Both the position numbers and the translations under genes were made by a program. Source: an uncultured Winogradskyella sp. (GTDB lineage Bacteria > Bacteroidota > Bacteroidia > Flavobacteriales > Flavobacteriaceae). From it: 64,000 bases of DNA. Positions within the stretch are counted from its first letter, which is position 1. Every line of letters starts with the position of its first letter. The stretch spans positions 62,001-126,000 of the forward strand of contig NZ_CANMCZ010000007.1 in assembly GCF_947496485.1 (NCBI RefSeq), read 5' to 3'. The notes beneath the pieces are model-generated. The model did no database searches, had not been told where the DNA came from, and saw only the letters and a list, made by a program, of their open reading frames with translations. Shown here piece after piece: positions 1 to 8,999 of the stretch.

Positions 1-997
1 TGGAAATACCCAATTGCTTTGCAGAATCTAATGCCATCATCACACCAACATGAAAATCTAAAACTATAGATAATCGTTTGTTGTTTTTAATTCTGTCTTT
101 AGTTTCTTCTGTGGCATCCACATCAATTTTATCTAATTGATATGGCATCATCAAAGCTATTTTTTTAGTTTCAAAATTCTTTAAACTTCCTTTTAAATTT
201 GTAGTTTCTACATTTCCTAAACTACCTGTAACATCAGTACCAGATGGAACTTTTAAAACCATTCCCGCTTTTAAACCTGTTTCTTTTAGTTCAGGATTTA
301 ATTCTTCGAGCTGCTCTTGGGTTAACTCTAACTTTACTTTTAACCTGTAAAATCCTTCTTTCGGTAAAACCTCATAATAATTATATGTGGTCTCTATTGG
401 TTTTTCATCTTCATCTTCAATGTTAGGTACGTTGAGTTCATCACCTGGTTGAATGACATCATTCATAGAAGGGTTTAAAGCTTCTAGCTCGGCAACAGTA
501 ATCCCGAATTTATAAGCAATTCGCCATTTACCTTCTTTAGGCTGAACTTTATACTTCTTTACTGTATTGCTTAAGGTCTGTTTTGAGATGACCGTTCTGT
601 ATTTTGGAATTCTTATTCTATCCCCTTTTTTAAGGTTTTCAGAATACAAAAAACGATTTGCTTTCTTAATTTCTTCTTCTGTAACCTTGTATTGCTTTGA
701 TAAACCATATAAGGTTTCCTTCCGCTTCACTTTATGTTTCTTATAACCAATTAACTCGCGAGATTCTTCCTCAATAGGATCGTTCTTAATTTTTGAATTT
801 GGAATGATTAAAACCGTATTGGGTTGAAACTTACGCTTTGCATCAGGATTTAATGCATAGATATCAAAAGGTGTTACCAAATACTTTTTGGCAATACTTT
901 CAATGGTTTCACCAGCTTCAACTTTATGCTCTACGTACTTTTGCGCACTGAGACTAATTGTAAAAGCAATTAATATGATGGTCAAAAAATTCTTCAT
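1..997 (-). CDS. LysM-repeat periplasmic protein with substrate-binding-like domain (3' end outside window)
   Basis: Reading leftwards from the ATG at 997, the frame stays open to the window edge (332 codons seen). A signal peptide (about residues 1-18, ending in SLSAQ) is followed by four LysM modules at roughly 21-66, 84-134, 146-191 and 203-251, which bind peptidoglycan glycan strands. From about residue 275 a periplasmic-binding-protein-like domain begins (IALMMPYQL, then VLDFHVGVMMALDSAK). LysM plus a ligand-binding-like domain is a common flavobacterial architecture, often next to guaA as here. It probably acts in the periplasm at the cell wall; the ligand is unknown. The guaA stop lies 13 bp upstream of this start, so the two genes are likely co-transcribed. 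Confidence 0.85.
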   Translation of the reverse strand, partial: MKNFLTIILIAFTISLSAQKYVEHKVEAGETIESIAKKYLVTPFDIYALNPDAKRKFQPNTVLIIPNSKIKNDPIEEESRELIGYKKHKVKRKETLYGLSKQYKVTEEEIKKANRFLYSENLKKGDRIRIPKYRTVISKQTLSNTVKKYKVQPKEGKWRIAYKFGITVAELEALNPSMNDVIQPGDELNVPNIEDEDEKPIETTYNYYEVLPKEGFYRLKVKLELTQEQLEELNPELKETGLKAGMVLKVPSGTDVTGSLGNVETTNLKGSLKNFETKKIALMMPYQLDKIDVDATEETKDRIKNNKRLSIVLDFHVGVMMALDSAKQLGIS

Positions 998-1010
998 GTA
1001 TTCTGTTTTA

Positions 1011-2546
1011 TTATTCCCACTCAATAGTTGCAGGTGGTTTAGAGCTTATATCATACACTACTCTATTTACACCTTTTACTTTATTTATAATTTCATTTGA
1101 GGTTTTTTGCAAAAACTCATATGGTAAATTTACCCAATCTGCAGTCATACCATCTGTACTTTCTACAGCTCGTAAAGCTACGCATTTTTCATAAGTTCGT
1201 TCATCACCCATTACTCCCACACTATTTACTGGCAATAACATTGCACCAGCTTGCCACACTTTGTCATATAAATTCCAAGAACGTAGATTATTTATAAAAA
1301 TAGCATCTACCTCTTGTAAGATGCGCACTTTCTCAGCAGTTATGTCGCCGAGAATACGAATTCCCAATCCAGGTCCTGGAAAAGGATGACGACCTAAAAG
1401 TTGACTATCCATATTCATAGAAGCACCAACTCTTCTTACTTCATCTTTAAATAATGCTTTAAGCGGTTCAACAACTTTTAACTTCATATAGTCTGGTAAT
1501 CCACCTACATTATGATGACTTTTAATCGTTGCACTTGGTCCTCCAGTTGCTGAAACACTTTCAATAACATCTGGATAAATTGTGCCTTGCGCCAACCATT
1601 TTACGTCTTTTATACGATGTGCCTCATCATCAAAAACCTCAATGAACACACGACCAATAGCTTTTCTTTTTAGCTCTGGATCGCTCAATCCCTTCAAAGC
1701 ATCCAAAAAGCGTGCCGAAGCATCTACACCTTTAACGTTTAATCCCATGCCTTCGTATTGATGCAATACATCTTCGAACTCATTCTTTCGTAAAAGTCCA
1801 TTATTAACGAAGATGCAGAATAGGTTTTTTCCAATAGCTTTATGCAACAGCATTGCTGCTACTGACGAATCTACACCACCAGATAAACCTAGCACTACTT
1901 TATCACTACCTAGTTTTGTCTTTAATTCATCAACGGTTTCTTCAACAAAAGATTGTGGAGTCCAATCTTGTTCTACCTCAGCTATTTTTATTAAAAAATT
2001 ATGTAAAAGCTGATGACCGTCTGTAGAATGGTATACTTCTGGATGGAATTGAATAGCATAAGTCTCTTCACCTTCAATTTTAAAAGCAGCATTCTCAACA
2101 TCTTCAGTACTTGCTAAAAGAACTCCATCAGTTGGAAGTTGTTTTATCGTGTCACTATGACTCATCCAAACCTGACTACCTTCATGAATGTTCTCAAAGA
2201 AATCTTCATCAGATTTAATGAATCCCAAATTTGCTCTTCCATACTCCCTAGTATTAGATTCAGCAACTTCACCACCAGAAAAATGTGCTAAATATTGTGC
2301 ACCATAACAAACAGCTAACATTGGTTTTTTTCCTCGTATTTGAGATAAATCTAAATGTAATGCATCTTCTGAACGCACAGAAACTGGACTACCAGATAAT
2401 ATAACAGCTTTAAAGCTTTCTGAATCGTTAGGGATTTTATTGAAAGGATGGATTTCGCAATAGATGTTTAACTCTCTTACTCTGCGCGCAATAAGTTGTG
2501 TGTATTGCGATCCGAAATCTAAAATTAGGACTTTGTTGTGTTGCAT
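1011..2546 (-). CDS. guaA: GMP synthase (glutamine-hydrolysing)
   Basis: GuaA converts XMP, ATP and glutamine to GMP in the cytosol, the last step of guanine nucleotide synthesis. The 511-residue length is normal. The N-terminal class I glutamine amidotransferase has Cys80 (LAVCYGAQ) and the His168/Glu170 pair (QFHPE). The ATP-pyrophosphatase domain has the SGGVDSS loop at 222-228, and the C-terminal dimerisation domain ends in the family-typical ATIEWE. A TTG two codons upstream (2552) is also in frame, but I chose the ATG at 2546 because it gives the family-typical start [17 protein letters not shown]. The gene is divergent from the metallo-hydrolase at 2781. Confidence 0.97.
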   Translation of the reverse strand: MQHNKVLILDFGSQYTQLIARRVRELNIYCEIHPFNKIPNDSESFKAVILSGSPVSVRSEDALHLDLSQIRGKKPMLAVCYGAQYLAHFSGGEVAESNTREYGRANLGFIKSDEDFFENIHEGSQVWMSHSDTIKQLPTDGVLLASTEDVENAAFKIEGEETYAIQFHPEVYHSTDGHQLLHNFLIKIAEVEQDWTPQSFVEETVDELKTKLGSDKVVLGLSGGVDSSVAAMLLHKAIGKNLFCIFVNNGLLRKNEFEDVLHQYEGMGLNVKGVDASARFLDALKGLSDPELKRKAIGRVFIEVFDDEAHRIKDVKWLAQGTIYPDVIESVSATGGPSATIKSHHNVGGLPDYMKLKVVEPLKALFKDEVRRVGASMNMDSQLLGRHPFPGPGLGIRILGDITAEKVRILQEVDAIFINNLRSWNLYDKVWQAGAMLLPVNSVGVMGDERTYEKCVALRAVESTDGMTADWVNLPYEFLQKTSNEIINKVKGVNRVVYDISSKPPATIEWE

Positions 2547-2725
2547 GTGCAAAAATAGAAATGATTTAGGAATTACAATTTACGTTTTGCTGTTTTTTAA
2601 ATTAACTTTTTAACAGTTTATGAGTTTTATCAAAAACAATACACTCCCTTTTAAATAACTAATAATAAATTTTCAGAAAAGCAAAGTCTTTACACAACAT
2701 CTCAAAACAAATAATGATCTAAAAA

Positions 2726-2755
2726 TCAGTTATTTAAAATTAAATATTATCTTTA
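2726..2755 (+). promoter_or_regulatory. Putative promoter of the metallo-hydrolase gene
   Basis: A -7-like box TATCTTTA (2748-2755, near TAnnTTTG) lies 25 bp before the ATG at 2781. The 20 bases just upstream (2726-2745) are identical to 18331-18350, which precedes the TPR-HTH gene at 18392. The shared block may be a common promoter or UP-like region. Confidence 0.4.
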
Positions 2756-2780
2756 AATCACAACCAAAACAATAAAACTT

Positions 2781-4346
2781 ATGGAAACCTTTATAGCTGA
2801 AGATTTTGTATCAATCTATAGAAAGAGATCTGATGGTACTTATAAAAAAAGTGATATTTTAATATTTGGAGATCCTTTTGAAATTATTGAATATTCTTCA
2901 CAGACAAGAAAAACAAAAGTTAAAATTCTCAATCGTTTTTTCAGCCCATATGTAGGCTACATTAAAGGAAAACCAAAAACCATGACCAAAAGCACTCTAA
3001 AAATGTCCATGGTAGATGTACAGCAAGGAGATGGTATGGTTCTACAAACTCCAGATGATAAAATCATAATTATAGACGGAGGACACAATGTACTTTTTGC
3101 GAGGCATTTTGCAGCCAGATTTAGATATAAAAAATCCTCATCTTCAAATCCTGTTCCTGTTGATGCCATGATTATAACTCATGGTGATGCAGATCATTTT
3201 CAAGGTTTAAACGAACTTGTGAAAGCTGAAAAATATCGTGGTGCAAGACGTTACAAAAAAGTAGCGATACAACCTAAGCAAATACTACACAATGGATTGG
3301 TAAAACGACCATCCTCCGTTACTGAGAAGGACAGATTAGGAGAAACAGTAGTCGATAATGGAAAATTATTTATTACAGAATTAGTGGATGACCCAAGACA
3401 AGTCCCACTCAATGAGCAAAATATAAAATTTAAAGCTTGGAAAAAGTCACTAGATCATTGGTCAGCTAGAAGTCCCATTATATTTAAGAGAGTTAGTCAT
3501 GGAATGAATGAATCTCAAATTTTTAATTTCCTCGATAATGATATAAAAATAGATTTACATGGTCCTTTTACGGAAAAAGTTACTAAAAATGGGCAAGAAG
3601 TTGAAGCATTACCTTTTTTACATAAGCACGCACCAGATCCAGAAATAGAAACACAGGGACTTAGCACATCATCAAATAGTTTTTCTTCTTCGCATACTAT
3701 CAACGGACATTCTATTGCCTTTAGACTATCCTATGGCAATATTAGAATTAATTTTACTGGTGACCTAAATGAAGAGTCAATGCAGATCCTTAATAAGAAG
3801 CTAGATGATCGTTTATTAAAGGCTGAAGTATTAAAAGCACCACATCATGGTTCTCACGAGTTTGATTTTAAAACCCTTAATAAAATGGAACCTATTGTAT
3901 CATTAATTTCTTCAGGTGATGATAGTGAATTTTGGGAATATATGCATCCTAGAGCTACATTAATGAACGCTTTAGGTAAGATTTCTAGAGAGGACAAGGG
4001 TGTTATTTTTTCAACGGAATTAGCTGCCTTTTTTAAATATAAAGACCTCTCTTTTAAAAATAGTGATCTTAAAAATTTCTTTAAAAATAGTACTAAAACA
4101 TCATTCTCAAAAGATGAGTTAACTGCTATGTTTTCTCCGACATTAAAAGATGATGGTTTAAAAGATATTGTCTATGCTGGTTTTGAACGTACAAATTTTG
4201 GACTCATTGAATTTAGAACTGATGGAGAACGTGTACTTGTATTTACCCATAGCGGAAAACCATGGGTAAAAGAATCGTATGCCTTTACAGTTAAAATGGA
4301 AAACGGTAAACGCGTTATAAAGTTTGAAGAATTAAAAATCAGATAG
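2781..4346 (+). CDS. Stand-alone ComEC/Rec2-like metallo-beta-lactamase-fold hydrolase
   Basis: This is a 521-residue cytosolic protein with no signal peptide or membrane segment. An N-terminal all-beta SH3-like stretch (about 5-62) precedes a ComEC-type MBL domain: VDVQQGDG (78-85), IIIDGGH, the metal motif HGDADH (134-139, the HxDxDH variant), TGDL (326-329) and PHHGSH (354-359). In ComEC this domain is fused to a DNA channel; here the channel is absent, so it is probably a soluble metal-dependent hydrolase, perhaps a nuclease or phosphodiesterase. The substrate cannot be told from sequence. It is monocistronic, with its own promoter-like box and an intrinsic terminator at 4417. Stand-alone relatives occur in accessory and defence contexts, but no defence partner is visible here. 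Confidence 0.8.
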   Translation: METFIAEDFVSIYRKRSDGTYKKSDILIFGDPFEIIEYSSQTRKTKVKILNRFFSPYVGYIKGKPKTMTKSTLKMSMVDVQQGDGMVLQTPDDKIIIIDGGHNVLFARHFAARFRYKKSSSSNPVPVDAMIITHGDADHFQGLNELVKAEKYRGARRYKKVAIQPKQILHNGLVKRPSSVTEKDRLGETVVDNGKLFITELVDDPRQVPLNEQNIKFKAWKKSLDHWSARSPIIFKRVSHGMNESQIFNFLDNDIKIDLHGPFTEKVTKNGQEVEALPFLHKHAPDPEIETQGLSTSSNSFSSSHTINGHSIAFRLSYGNIRINFTGDLNEESMQILNKKLDDRLLKAEVLKAPHHGSHEFDFKTLNKMEPIVSLISSGDDSEFWEYMHPRATLMNALGKISREDKGVIFSTELAAFFKYKDLSFKNSDLKNFFKNSTKTSFSKDELTAMFSPTLKDDGLKDIVYAGFERTNFGLIEFRTDGERVLVFTHSGKPWVKESYAFTVKMENGKRVIKFEELKIR

Positions 4347-4416
4347 GAAGCATAAAGCTCAATCATTAAAAAACCCTAAGGTTGGTAAAGAACTGATTTT
4401 TAAGTTAGTTGTAGTA

Positions 4417-4445
4417 AAAGCAAACCAAATGGTTTGCTTTTTTTT
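4417..4445 (+). terminator. Intrinsic terminator after the metallo-hydrolase gene
   Basis: A perfect 10-bp stem (AAAGCAAACC / GGTTTGCTTT) with loop AAAT is followed by a run of T, 70 bp after the stop at 4346. Confidence 0.85.
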
Positions 4446-4447
4446 AT

Positions 4448-4455
4448 TACCTTTA
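4448..4455 (+). promoter_or_regulatory. -7 element of the first TPR-HTH gene
   Basis: TACCTTTA matches TAnnTTTG in seven of eight positions. It lies directly before an in-frame ATG at 4457, so transcription would begin at or after that codon. This supports the ATG at 4481 as the true translation start. Confidence 0.45.
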
Positions 4456-4480
4456 AATGTCTGCTACTAATTTTTACATT

Positions 4481-6343
4481 ATGCGTGAAAAATGTTTTTT
4501 CTTTATATTACTAGTGCAGGTATCTATTTCTACTGCGCAACAAAATCAAAAAAAAATTGATAGCCTTTTAAGTCAGATAGAATCAACTAAAATTGATACT
4601 ATAAAAGCCTCAAACTATATTGAATTGGCTGAAATATACAGATTCAAACAACCAAAAAAAACATTAGATTATGCCAGAAAAGCATTAAAACTATATCAAA
4701 ACTCAAAAAATAACAAAGGCCAATCTCAAGCTTTTTTTTATCAATCATCATATTATAATTCTATAGGTAGAATTGATTCTGCCAAATATTACACAAAAAA
4801 GAATATTGAACAATTATGGCTTGCTAATGATACTTTAAATGCAAGTAGCCAAACTTCCAATTTAGCTTATTTTGAACTCGCTTCTGGTAATACGGATAAA
4901 GCCATTACTATGCTAGATTCGCTAGCTCCAATTTTTGAAAAATTTTCAGATACCTCAAGGTTGGCAAGAATCTATGTAGTTAAATCTCAAGCATATAATT
5001 TTAAAGGATACTCTAATTTATCAGTCGATGCCAACCAAAAAGCTTTAAATTTATATAAAACATTAAAGGACTCAGTTAACATCGCTCAAAGTTTAATGCT
5101 TATTGGTGACGCATATCAAGGTAATGGTAAACAAAATGAAGCGATTGAAGCTTTTGAGGAAGCTCTAGATATATACAAAACCTTGGACAACAAAATATTT
5201 ATTGCTCAAGCTCAAAGCTATATTGGAGATTCGTATCTAAATTTAGGAGAATACAATAAGGCAGAACGCTACTTATCCGATGCCCTTATTTTATCAAAGG
5301 AATTAAATTTTAATAGTAATATAGCTCGAAGCTATTTAAACTTAGGGAGACTTAAACTTAACCAAAAACAGTACGATAATGCCATAACACACTTTAATGA
5401 GGGACAAGAGCTATATGAATCGTTAAGTATACCGCACAACGAAACTCGAGCAAAATTCTATTTAGGTCAAGCTTATTTTGAAAAAGGAGATTATACAAAA
5501 GCTATTGCTTTACTAGATGAAAGTATTACTATTTCAGAAAAAATAAATGATATACAAAGACTAACAGATGCTTTACATTATAAGTCATTAGCACTCGATA
5601 AAACAGGAAAAGCTGAAGAGGCTTTGTCTGTTTTTAAAAGAAACAAAAGACTAAACGATTCTTTATTTAATATTGAAAATAAGCAAAAAACAGAAGAGCT
5701 ACAGATTGTTTATGAAACTGAAAAAAAGGAGCAAGAAATAGCATTACAGGAAAATGAAATAGATCTTTTAGAGGAAAGAGCAAAAGTCAGCACCTTACAA
5801 AAATGGCTTTTAAGTAGTGGCCTAACCCTTTCTTTAATTGCTTTAGGATTCGGCTTCTACGGTTTTAGACAAAAAATGAAACGTAATGGATTGGAAAAAG
5901 AGAAAGTTGATGCTGAATTAGAGTTTAAAAAGAAAGAACTCACCACGCATGCATTACAATTAGCCAAGAAAAATGAAGTTTTGGAAAAATTAAAAGTAAA
6001 GGCTGAAGCGCTTAAACTTGATAGCGATAGTAAAAATGGCTACCAACAATTAATACATACCATAAATTTTGATTTACAAGATGACAAAAATTGGGAAAGT
6101 TTTACCTCATATTTTGAACAAGCCTATCAAGGATTTAATGAAAAAATAAAGGTACGCTATCCGGAAATCAATACTAATGATTTACGTTTAATAGCGCTTT
6201 TAAAAATGAACTTATCTAATAAAGAATTGGCTAGTATTCTTAATATTTCACCAGACGGAATTAAAAAAGCACGTTACAGATTACGCAAAAAACTCAATTT
6301 ATCCACTGAAGACTCTCTAGAAGATACGATCATAAACATATGA
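4481..6343 (+). CDS. Membrane-anchored TPR sensor with LuxR-like HTH (regulator 1)
   Basis: The 620-residue product starts with a hydrophobic signal (about 1-19) ending STAQQ. About eight TPR units follow to residue 400, then a charged coiled coil, one transmembrane segment (WLLSSGLTLSLIALGFGFYG, about 447-466), a cytoplasmic coiled coil and a C-terminal HTH (about 560-612) with NDLRLIALLKMNLSNKELA and GIKKARYRLRKKLNLS. The topology suggests a one-component regulator with a periplasmic TPR sensor and a cytoplasmic DNA-binding domain, an architecture known in Bacteroidota. Two paralogues lie at 18392 and 20240. The next genes downstream are two lipoproteins, preceded by a repeat box and hairpin leader. 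An upstream in-frame ATG (4457) is less likely because it abuts the -7 element. The ligand is unknown. Confidence 0.85.
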   Translation: MREKCFFFILLVQVSISTAQQNQKKIDSLLSQIESTKIDTIKASNYIELAEIYRFKQPKKTLDYARKALKLYQNSKNNKGQSQAFFYQSSYYNSIGRIDSAKYYTKKNIEQLWLANDTLNASSQTSNLAYFELASGNTDKAITMLDSLAPIFEKFSDTSRLARIYVVKSQAYNFKGYSNLSVDANQKALNLYKTLKDSVNIAQSLMLIGDAYQGNGKQNEAIEAFEEALDIYKTLDNKIFIAQAQSYIGDSYLNLGEYNKAERYLSDALILSKELNFNSNIARSYLNLGRLKLNQKQYDNAITHFNEGQELYESLSIPHNETRAKFYLGQAYFEKGDYTKAIALLDESITISEKINDIQRLTDALHYKSLALDKTGKAEEALSVFKRNKRLNDSLFNIENKQKTEELQIVYETEKKEQEIALQENEIDLLEERAKVSTLQKWLLSSGLTLSLIALGFGFYGFRQKMKRNGLEKEKVDAELEFKKKELTTHALQLAKKNEVLEKLKVKAEALKLDSDSKNGYQQLIHTINFDLQDDKNWESFTSYFEQAYQGFNEKIKVRYPEINTNDLRLIALLKMNLSNKELASILNISPDGIKKARYRLRKKLNLSTEDSLEDTIINI

Positions 6344-6373
6344 TTACCAACAATTTAAATCATTAACTATCGC

Positions 6374-6393
6374 TTGTCTACCGCTTGTCTACC
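6374..6393 (+). promoter_or_regulatory. Direct-repeat box 1 (TTGTCTACC x2, 11-bp period)
   Basis: Two exact copies of TTGTCTACC start at 6374 and 6385. The 11-bp period puts them on the same face of the helix. The box ends 31 bp before the -7 element at 6425, a usual position for an activator site. Related boxes lie at 17483, 18227 and 22030. Confidence 0.6.
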
Positions 6394-6424
6394 GCTAATT
6401 TTAGCTAATACAAAATCTTGATTA

Positions 6425-6432
6425 TAAGTTTA
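6425..6432 (+). promoter_or_regulatory. -7 element of the lipoprotein pair
   Basis: TAAGTTTA (near TAnnTTTG) lies in a stretch conserved with 22107-22130 (CTTG, then TATAAGTTT, then TGTCATTA). Conservation between two unlinked copies, with the same placement after a repeat box, supports a real promoter. Confidence 0.55.
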
Positions 6433-6456
6433 CAATGTCATTAAGTTGACAAACCA

Positions 6457-6518
6457 GTTTTGTGGTGTCTTGCGCTCGCTTGGGCTGCAGACCTTTTAGG
6501 CGCAAGGTCACGCAAAAC
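6457..6518 (+). ncRNA. Conserved hairpin leader, copy A
   Basis: The arms GTTTTGTGGTGTCTTGCGC and GCGCAAGGTCACGCAAAAC can pair over about 19 bp, with two mismatches and a few G-U pairs. They enclose an inner region containing GGCTGCAGAC. The same sequence and fold recur at 22148-22209. The element lies 28 bp before the lipoprotein ATG at 6547 and has no T-run, so it is not a simple terminator. An open frame runs through it, but copy B carries a stop in the equivalent frame, so it is probably not coding. A cis-regulatory leader or a small RNA is possible; it matches no riboswitch class that I recognise. Confidence 0.55.
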
Positions 6519-6546
6519 CATGTTTAACCACAAAACACTTTTAATC

Positions 6547-7242
6547 ATGAATTATTTAAAAAACACTTTCGTATTTGCTTTATTATTAAGTTTTATTACA
6601 ACATCTTGTTCTAGTGACGATTCCAGTTCAAATCCTTCTCAGCAAACAACCGATAAAATTGAATTGTCATTGACTACCTCCAAATCTGCATATCAAAATG
6701 CCAATGTTGGTTCTTGGGTTAAAATTACTGGTCCTGAATATAATTTATTGGAAATAACGCTCGATAATGTTAGTAAATCAGGTACCACAGATGAACAATA
6801 TAGCTTTAATAGCAATATTATTCCCGTAGGCTCAGGTGATGATGGAATCACAATGGCAAACAATAATGGTGCTACAATTCCTAATAATGGTTATGTGTTT
6901 GCCTTTAGATACAATGTTACCGAAGACAATGTTGATTCTGCTAAAGTAAAAATTTCTAGTACAAATCCTCAAGACGAATATAGTAACCTAGGCTCTACCC
7001 TGCCAATGCACGATTCTGGAGAAAATTATTTTGTATTAAAAAGAAATAATACACCAACTACTAATTCTGGATTTTTAGCCATTTTTTGTCCTAAGAAGAT
7101 AGGTTATAAAGAGTTAGCAAGTACTAATACCATTTATTATTTTTCGCAATCTGATGCTTCAACTTTAGGGACTACTGGAGCCACTGATACTGCTGTTATT
7201 CTTTACCAAGGTTTAAGTACAACTGAGAAACAATGGGACTAA
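6547..7242 (+). CDS. Lipoprotein with paralogous C-terminal domain (paralogue 1)
   Basis: The family is not recognised. The 231-residue product begins with a lipoprotein signal (MNYLKNTFVFALLLSFITTS before Cys), followed by an Asp/Ser-rich linker as in many flavobacterial lipoproteins. The remaining 170 or so residues match the end of the next gene: the shared landmarks are SKxAY, ANNNG, STLPxH, SGENYFVLK, GFL and the last residues YQGLSTTxKQWD. The start was set at 6547 rather than at upstream in-frame codons, because those lie inside the conserved hairpin leader and would add a non-hydrophobic N-terminus. It is probably an outer-membrane or surface lipoprotein. It follows TPR-HTH regulator 1 and box 1, which suggests control by that regulator. 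Confidence 0.75.
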   Translation: MNYLKNTFVFALLLSFITTSCSSDDSSSNPSQQTTDKIELSLTTSKSAYQNANVGSWVKITGPEYNLLEITLDNVSKSGTTDEQYSFNSNIIPVGSGDDGITMANNNGATIPNNGYVFAFRYNVTEDNVDSAKVKISSTNPQDEYSNLGSTLPMHDSGENYFVLKRNNTPTTNSGFLAIFCPKKIGYKELASTNTIYYFSQSDASTLGTTGATDTAVILYQGLSTTEKQWD

Positions 7243-7244
7243 TT

Positions 7245-8213
7245 ATGATTGGATATATACTAAAGTTTAGGCAATTTAGAAATTATTCTATGCTTATAGC
7301 TTTCATTGTGCTCATCTCAAATTGTAGTGATGAAAAAGTAGGCTCAAAAGATGAATCAACCATTAGTTTAGTTGCTGAGAATTTTCAAACCATAATAAAC
7401 GAAAACCCAATGAGCACTGAGTTTTTGGGAACTATTGAAGTCAATATGGATGCTGAGTTTTATATTATCTCACAAAATCCACAAGGAGCCATAGAAGTAG
7501 ATGCTGTAAATGGTAACATAACTATTGCAGACGAAACTTTATATGACTACGAAACTAATCCTGTGATAGAAGCCACAGTACAAGTTAGTACAATTAATGA
7601 ATACGTAGAATCTACAATAACGATAAATCTTAATGACATAGATGATATTGAATTTCACTTAACTGAATCTAAACAAGCTTATAAAGATGCAGATGCAGGT
7701 AATTGGATTTTAATTACAGAAAATGAATTCAATACGCTTGTAACTGAACTGAACGAGATTAGGAAAGTTGCGACATCGGATGTTCAATATAATGCAAACT
7801 CTACAACATATGGTGCAAATTCTCCCTCAACTTGGGCAAATAATAATGGATTGACAATTCCAGAAAATAGTTATGTATTTGCTATTAAATACAATGCATT
7901 CGAAGATAATAATTCATCTACACGAATTAAGCAATCTATTTCTGACATAGCAGGTGATTATGAGAATGTTGGCAGTACGTTGCCTAACCATAATAGTGGT
8001 GAAAATTATTTTGTACTTAAGGGAAATACCTTGGAGACTAGCAACATTGGTTTTTTGAGTATTTACTCTCCAAATAAAATTGGGTTTAAAGTTAATCCTG
8101 AAAGTATATATGCTTGTGAGCCAGGTGAAGTCTCATTTTTTTATAATATAGACTTAACCAGCTCTCTGATTATGTACCAAGGATTGAGCACTACCCAAAA
8201 ACAATGGGATTGA
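7245..8213 (+). CDS. Lipoprotein with cadherin-like domain and paralogous C-terminal domain (paralogue 2)
   Basis: This 322-residue product is an exported protein. The N-terminus has positive charges, a hydrophobic stretch and a Cys after LISN, a slightly unusual lipobox. Residues of about 40-125 resemble a cadherin-like beta-sandwich (DAVNGNITI, then LYDYETNP, then a DxDD stretch). The C-terminal 170 residues are homologous to the preceding gene and end in the same YQGLSTTQKQWD. I chose the ATG at 7245, two bases after the previous stop; an ATG at 7233 would overlap that stop. The pair looks like a tandem duplication in one operon, in which the second copy gained an extra N-terminal domain. 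The function is unknown. Confidence 0.75.
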   Translation: MIGYILKFRQFRNYSMLIAFIVLISNCSDEKVGSKDESTISLVAENFQTIINENPMSTEFLGTIEVNMDAEFYIISQNPQGAIEVDAVNGNITIADETLYDYETNPVIEATVQVSTINEYVESTITINLNDIDDIEFHLTESKQAYKDADAGNWILITENEFNTLVTELNEIRKVATSDVQYNANSTTYGANSPSTWANNNGLTIPENSYVFAIKYNAFEDNNSSTRIKQSISDIAGDYENVGSTLPNHNSGENYFVLKGNTLETSNIGFLSIYSPNKIGFKVNPESIYACEPGEVSFFYNIDLTSSLIMYQGLSTTQKQWD

Positions 8214-8233
8214 TAAAACAATCTGAATTAGTC

Positions 8234-8267
8234 AAAAAAAGCAAATCTTTAAAGATTTGCTTTTTTT
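8234..8267. terminator. Bidirectional intrinsic terminator
   Basis: A perfect 17-bp palindrome (A-run, GCAAATCTTT / AAAGATTTGC, T-run) lies between the convergent genes ending at 8213 (+) and 8292 (-). It can serve both strands. Confidence 0.9.
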
Positions 8268-8291
8268 ATTTATAACTAAGGATTATTTAAA

Positions 8292-8999
8292 CTATTCTAA
8301 TATCCTAAACTGATAAACACCAGACTCTGATGTATTACCCTCAGCATCTTTAGTGACAATTTCCCAATAGTAAATGCTACCTGGTGCTACAGCAACTGTC
8401 AGTTGATTTGAAGTCATATCACTTGTGTTTAATGTTGGCGAGCTTTCTGTACCGAAATACACGTCATAACCAATAATATCATCATCAACATCGCTACCAC
8501 TCCATTGTAGTGTAATTGAGGTAGTAGATGCTAAATTCTCTGCCATTGTCGGTGATAAAATTTCTGCTGGAAAAGGTGCATAGGTCTGTTCGCCTGGTCC
8601 TGCGTTGTAAAAGTTCCAAATAGCACTTGTTTTAGTTTCTTCCTGTATATCATATTCTACAACCCATCTGTAGGCCTGTGAACGCTCTATTGTTATGGGC
8701 AATATAAAATCTTCTGTTATATATTCTGTAATAACATCGGTGTCTAAATTCTGCACACTCAGTTTATAGCTTAATGCGTTATCATTAGGTATCCATTCAA
8801 AATTCACAGTACTTTCGGTTGGTGTTATATTAGTACCTTCATTGCACAATGAACCTTCAAATGGAAATATTAACTGAACTCCAACCTCAGGGTCTTGCGC
8901 ACCATTACCATTGCCGTTATTTATAGGTAAATCATCTGTAGTGTCTTTACATCCTAATATAAAAACTAACAAACAAAATATGTAGTTTACTCTTTTCAT
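8292..8999 (-). CDS. Lipoprotein with fibronectin type III-like domains
   Basis: The 235-residue product has a lipoprotein signal (MKRVNYIFCLLVFILG before Cys). Two beta-sandwich modules follow: one around 45-130 (NFEWIPNDNALSYKLSVQNL) and one around 145-233 (LQWSGSDVDDDIIGYDVYFG, then YYWEIVTKD), typical of FN3-type carbohydrate- or protein-binding domains. The start ATG overlaps the TGA of the giant LRR gene (ATGA, 8996-8999), implying translational coupling. It is the last gene of the minus-strand surface operon and is closed by the terminator at 8234. It may anchor or assist the secreted LRR protein; that role is inferred from position only. Confidence 0.75.
   Translation of the reverse strand: MKRVNYIFCLLVFILGCKDTTDDLPINNGNGNGAQDPEVGVQLIFPFEGSLCNEGTNITPTESTVNFEWIPNDNALSYKLSVQNLDTDVITEYITEDFILPITIERSQAYRWVVEYDIQEETKTSAIWNFYNAGPGEQTYAPFPAEILSPTMAENLASTTSITLQWSGSDVDDDIIGYDVYFGTESSPTLNTSDMTSNQLTVAVAPGSIYYWEIVTKDAEGNTSESGVYQFRILE

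Noticed and set aside
2781..4346. Phage or defence island around the ComEC-like hydrolase
   Set aside because: The neighbours are guaA and a TPR-HTH regulator; no other defence or phage gene was found.
6460..6546. In-frame N-terminal extension of the lipoprotein through the hairpin (TTG start)
   Set aside because: The equivalent frame in hairpin copy B has a stop, and the true signal peptide begins at 6547.
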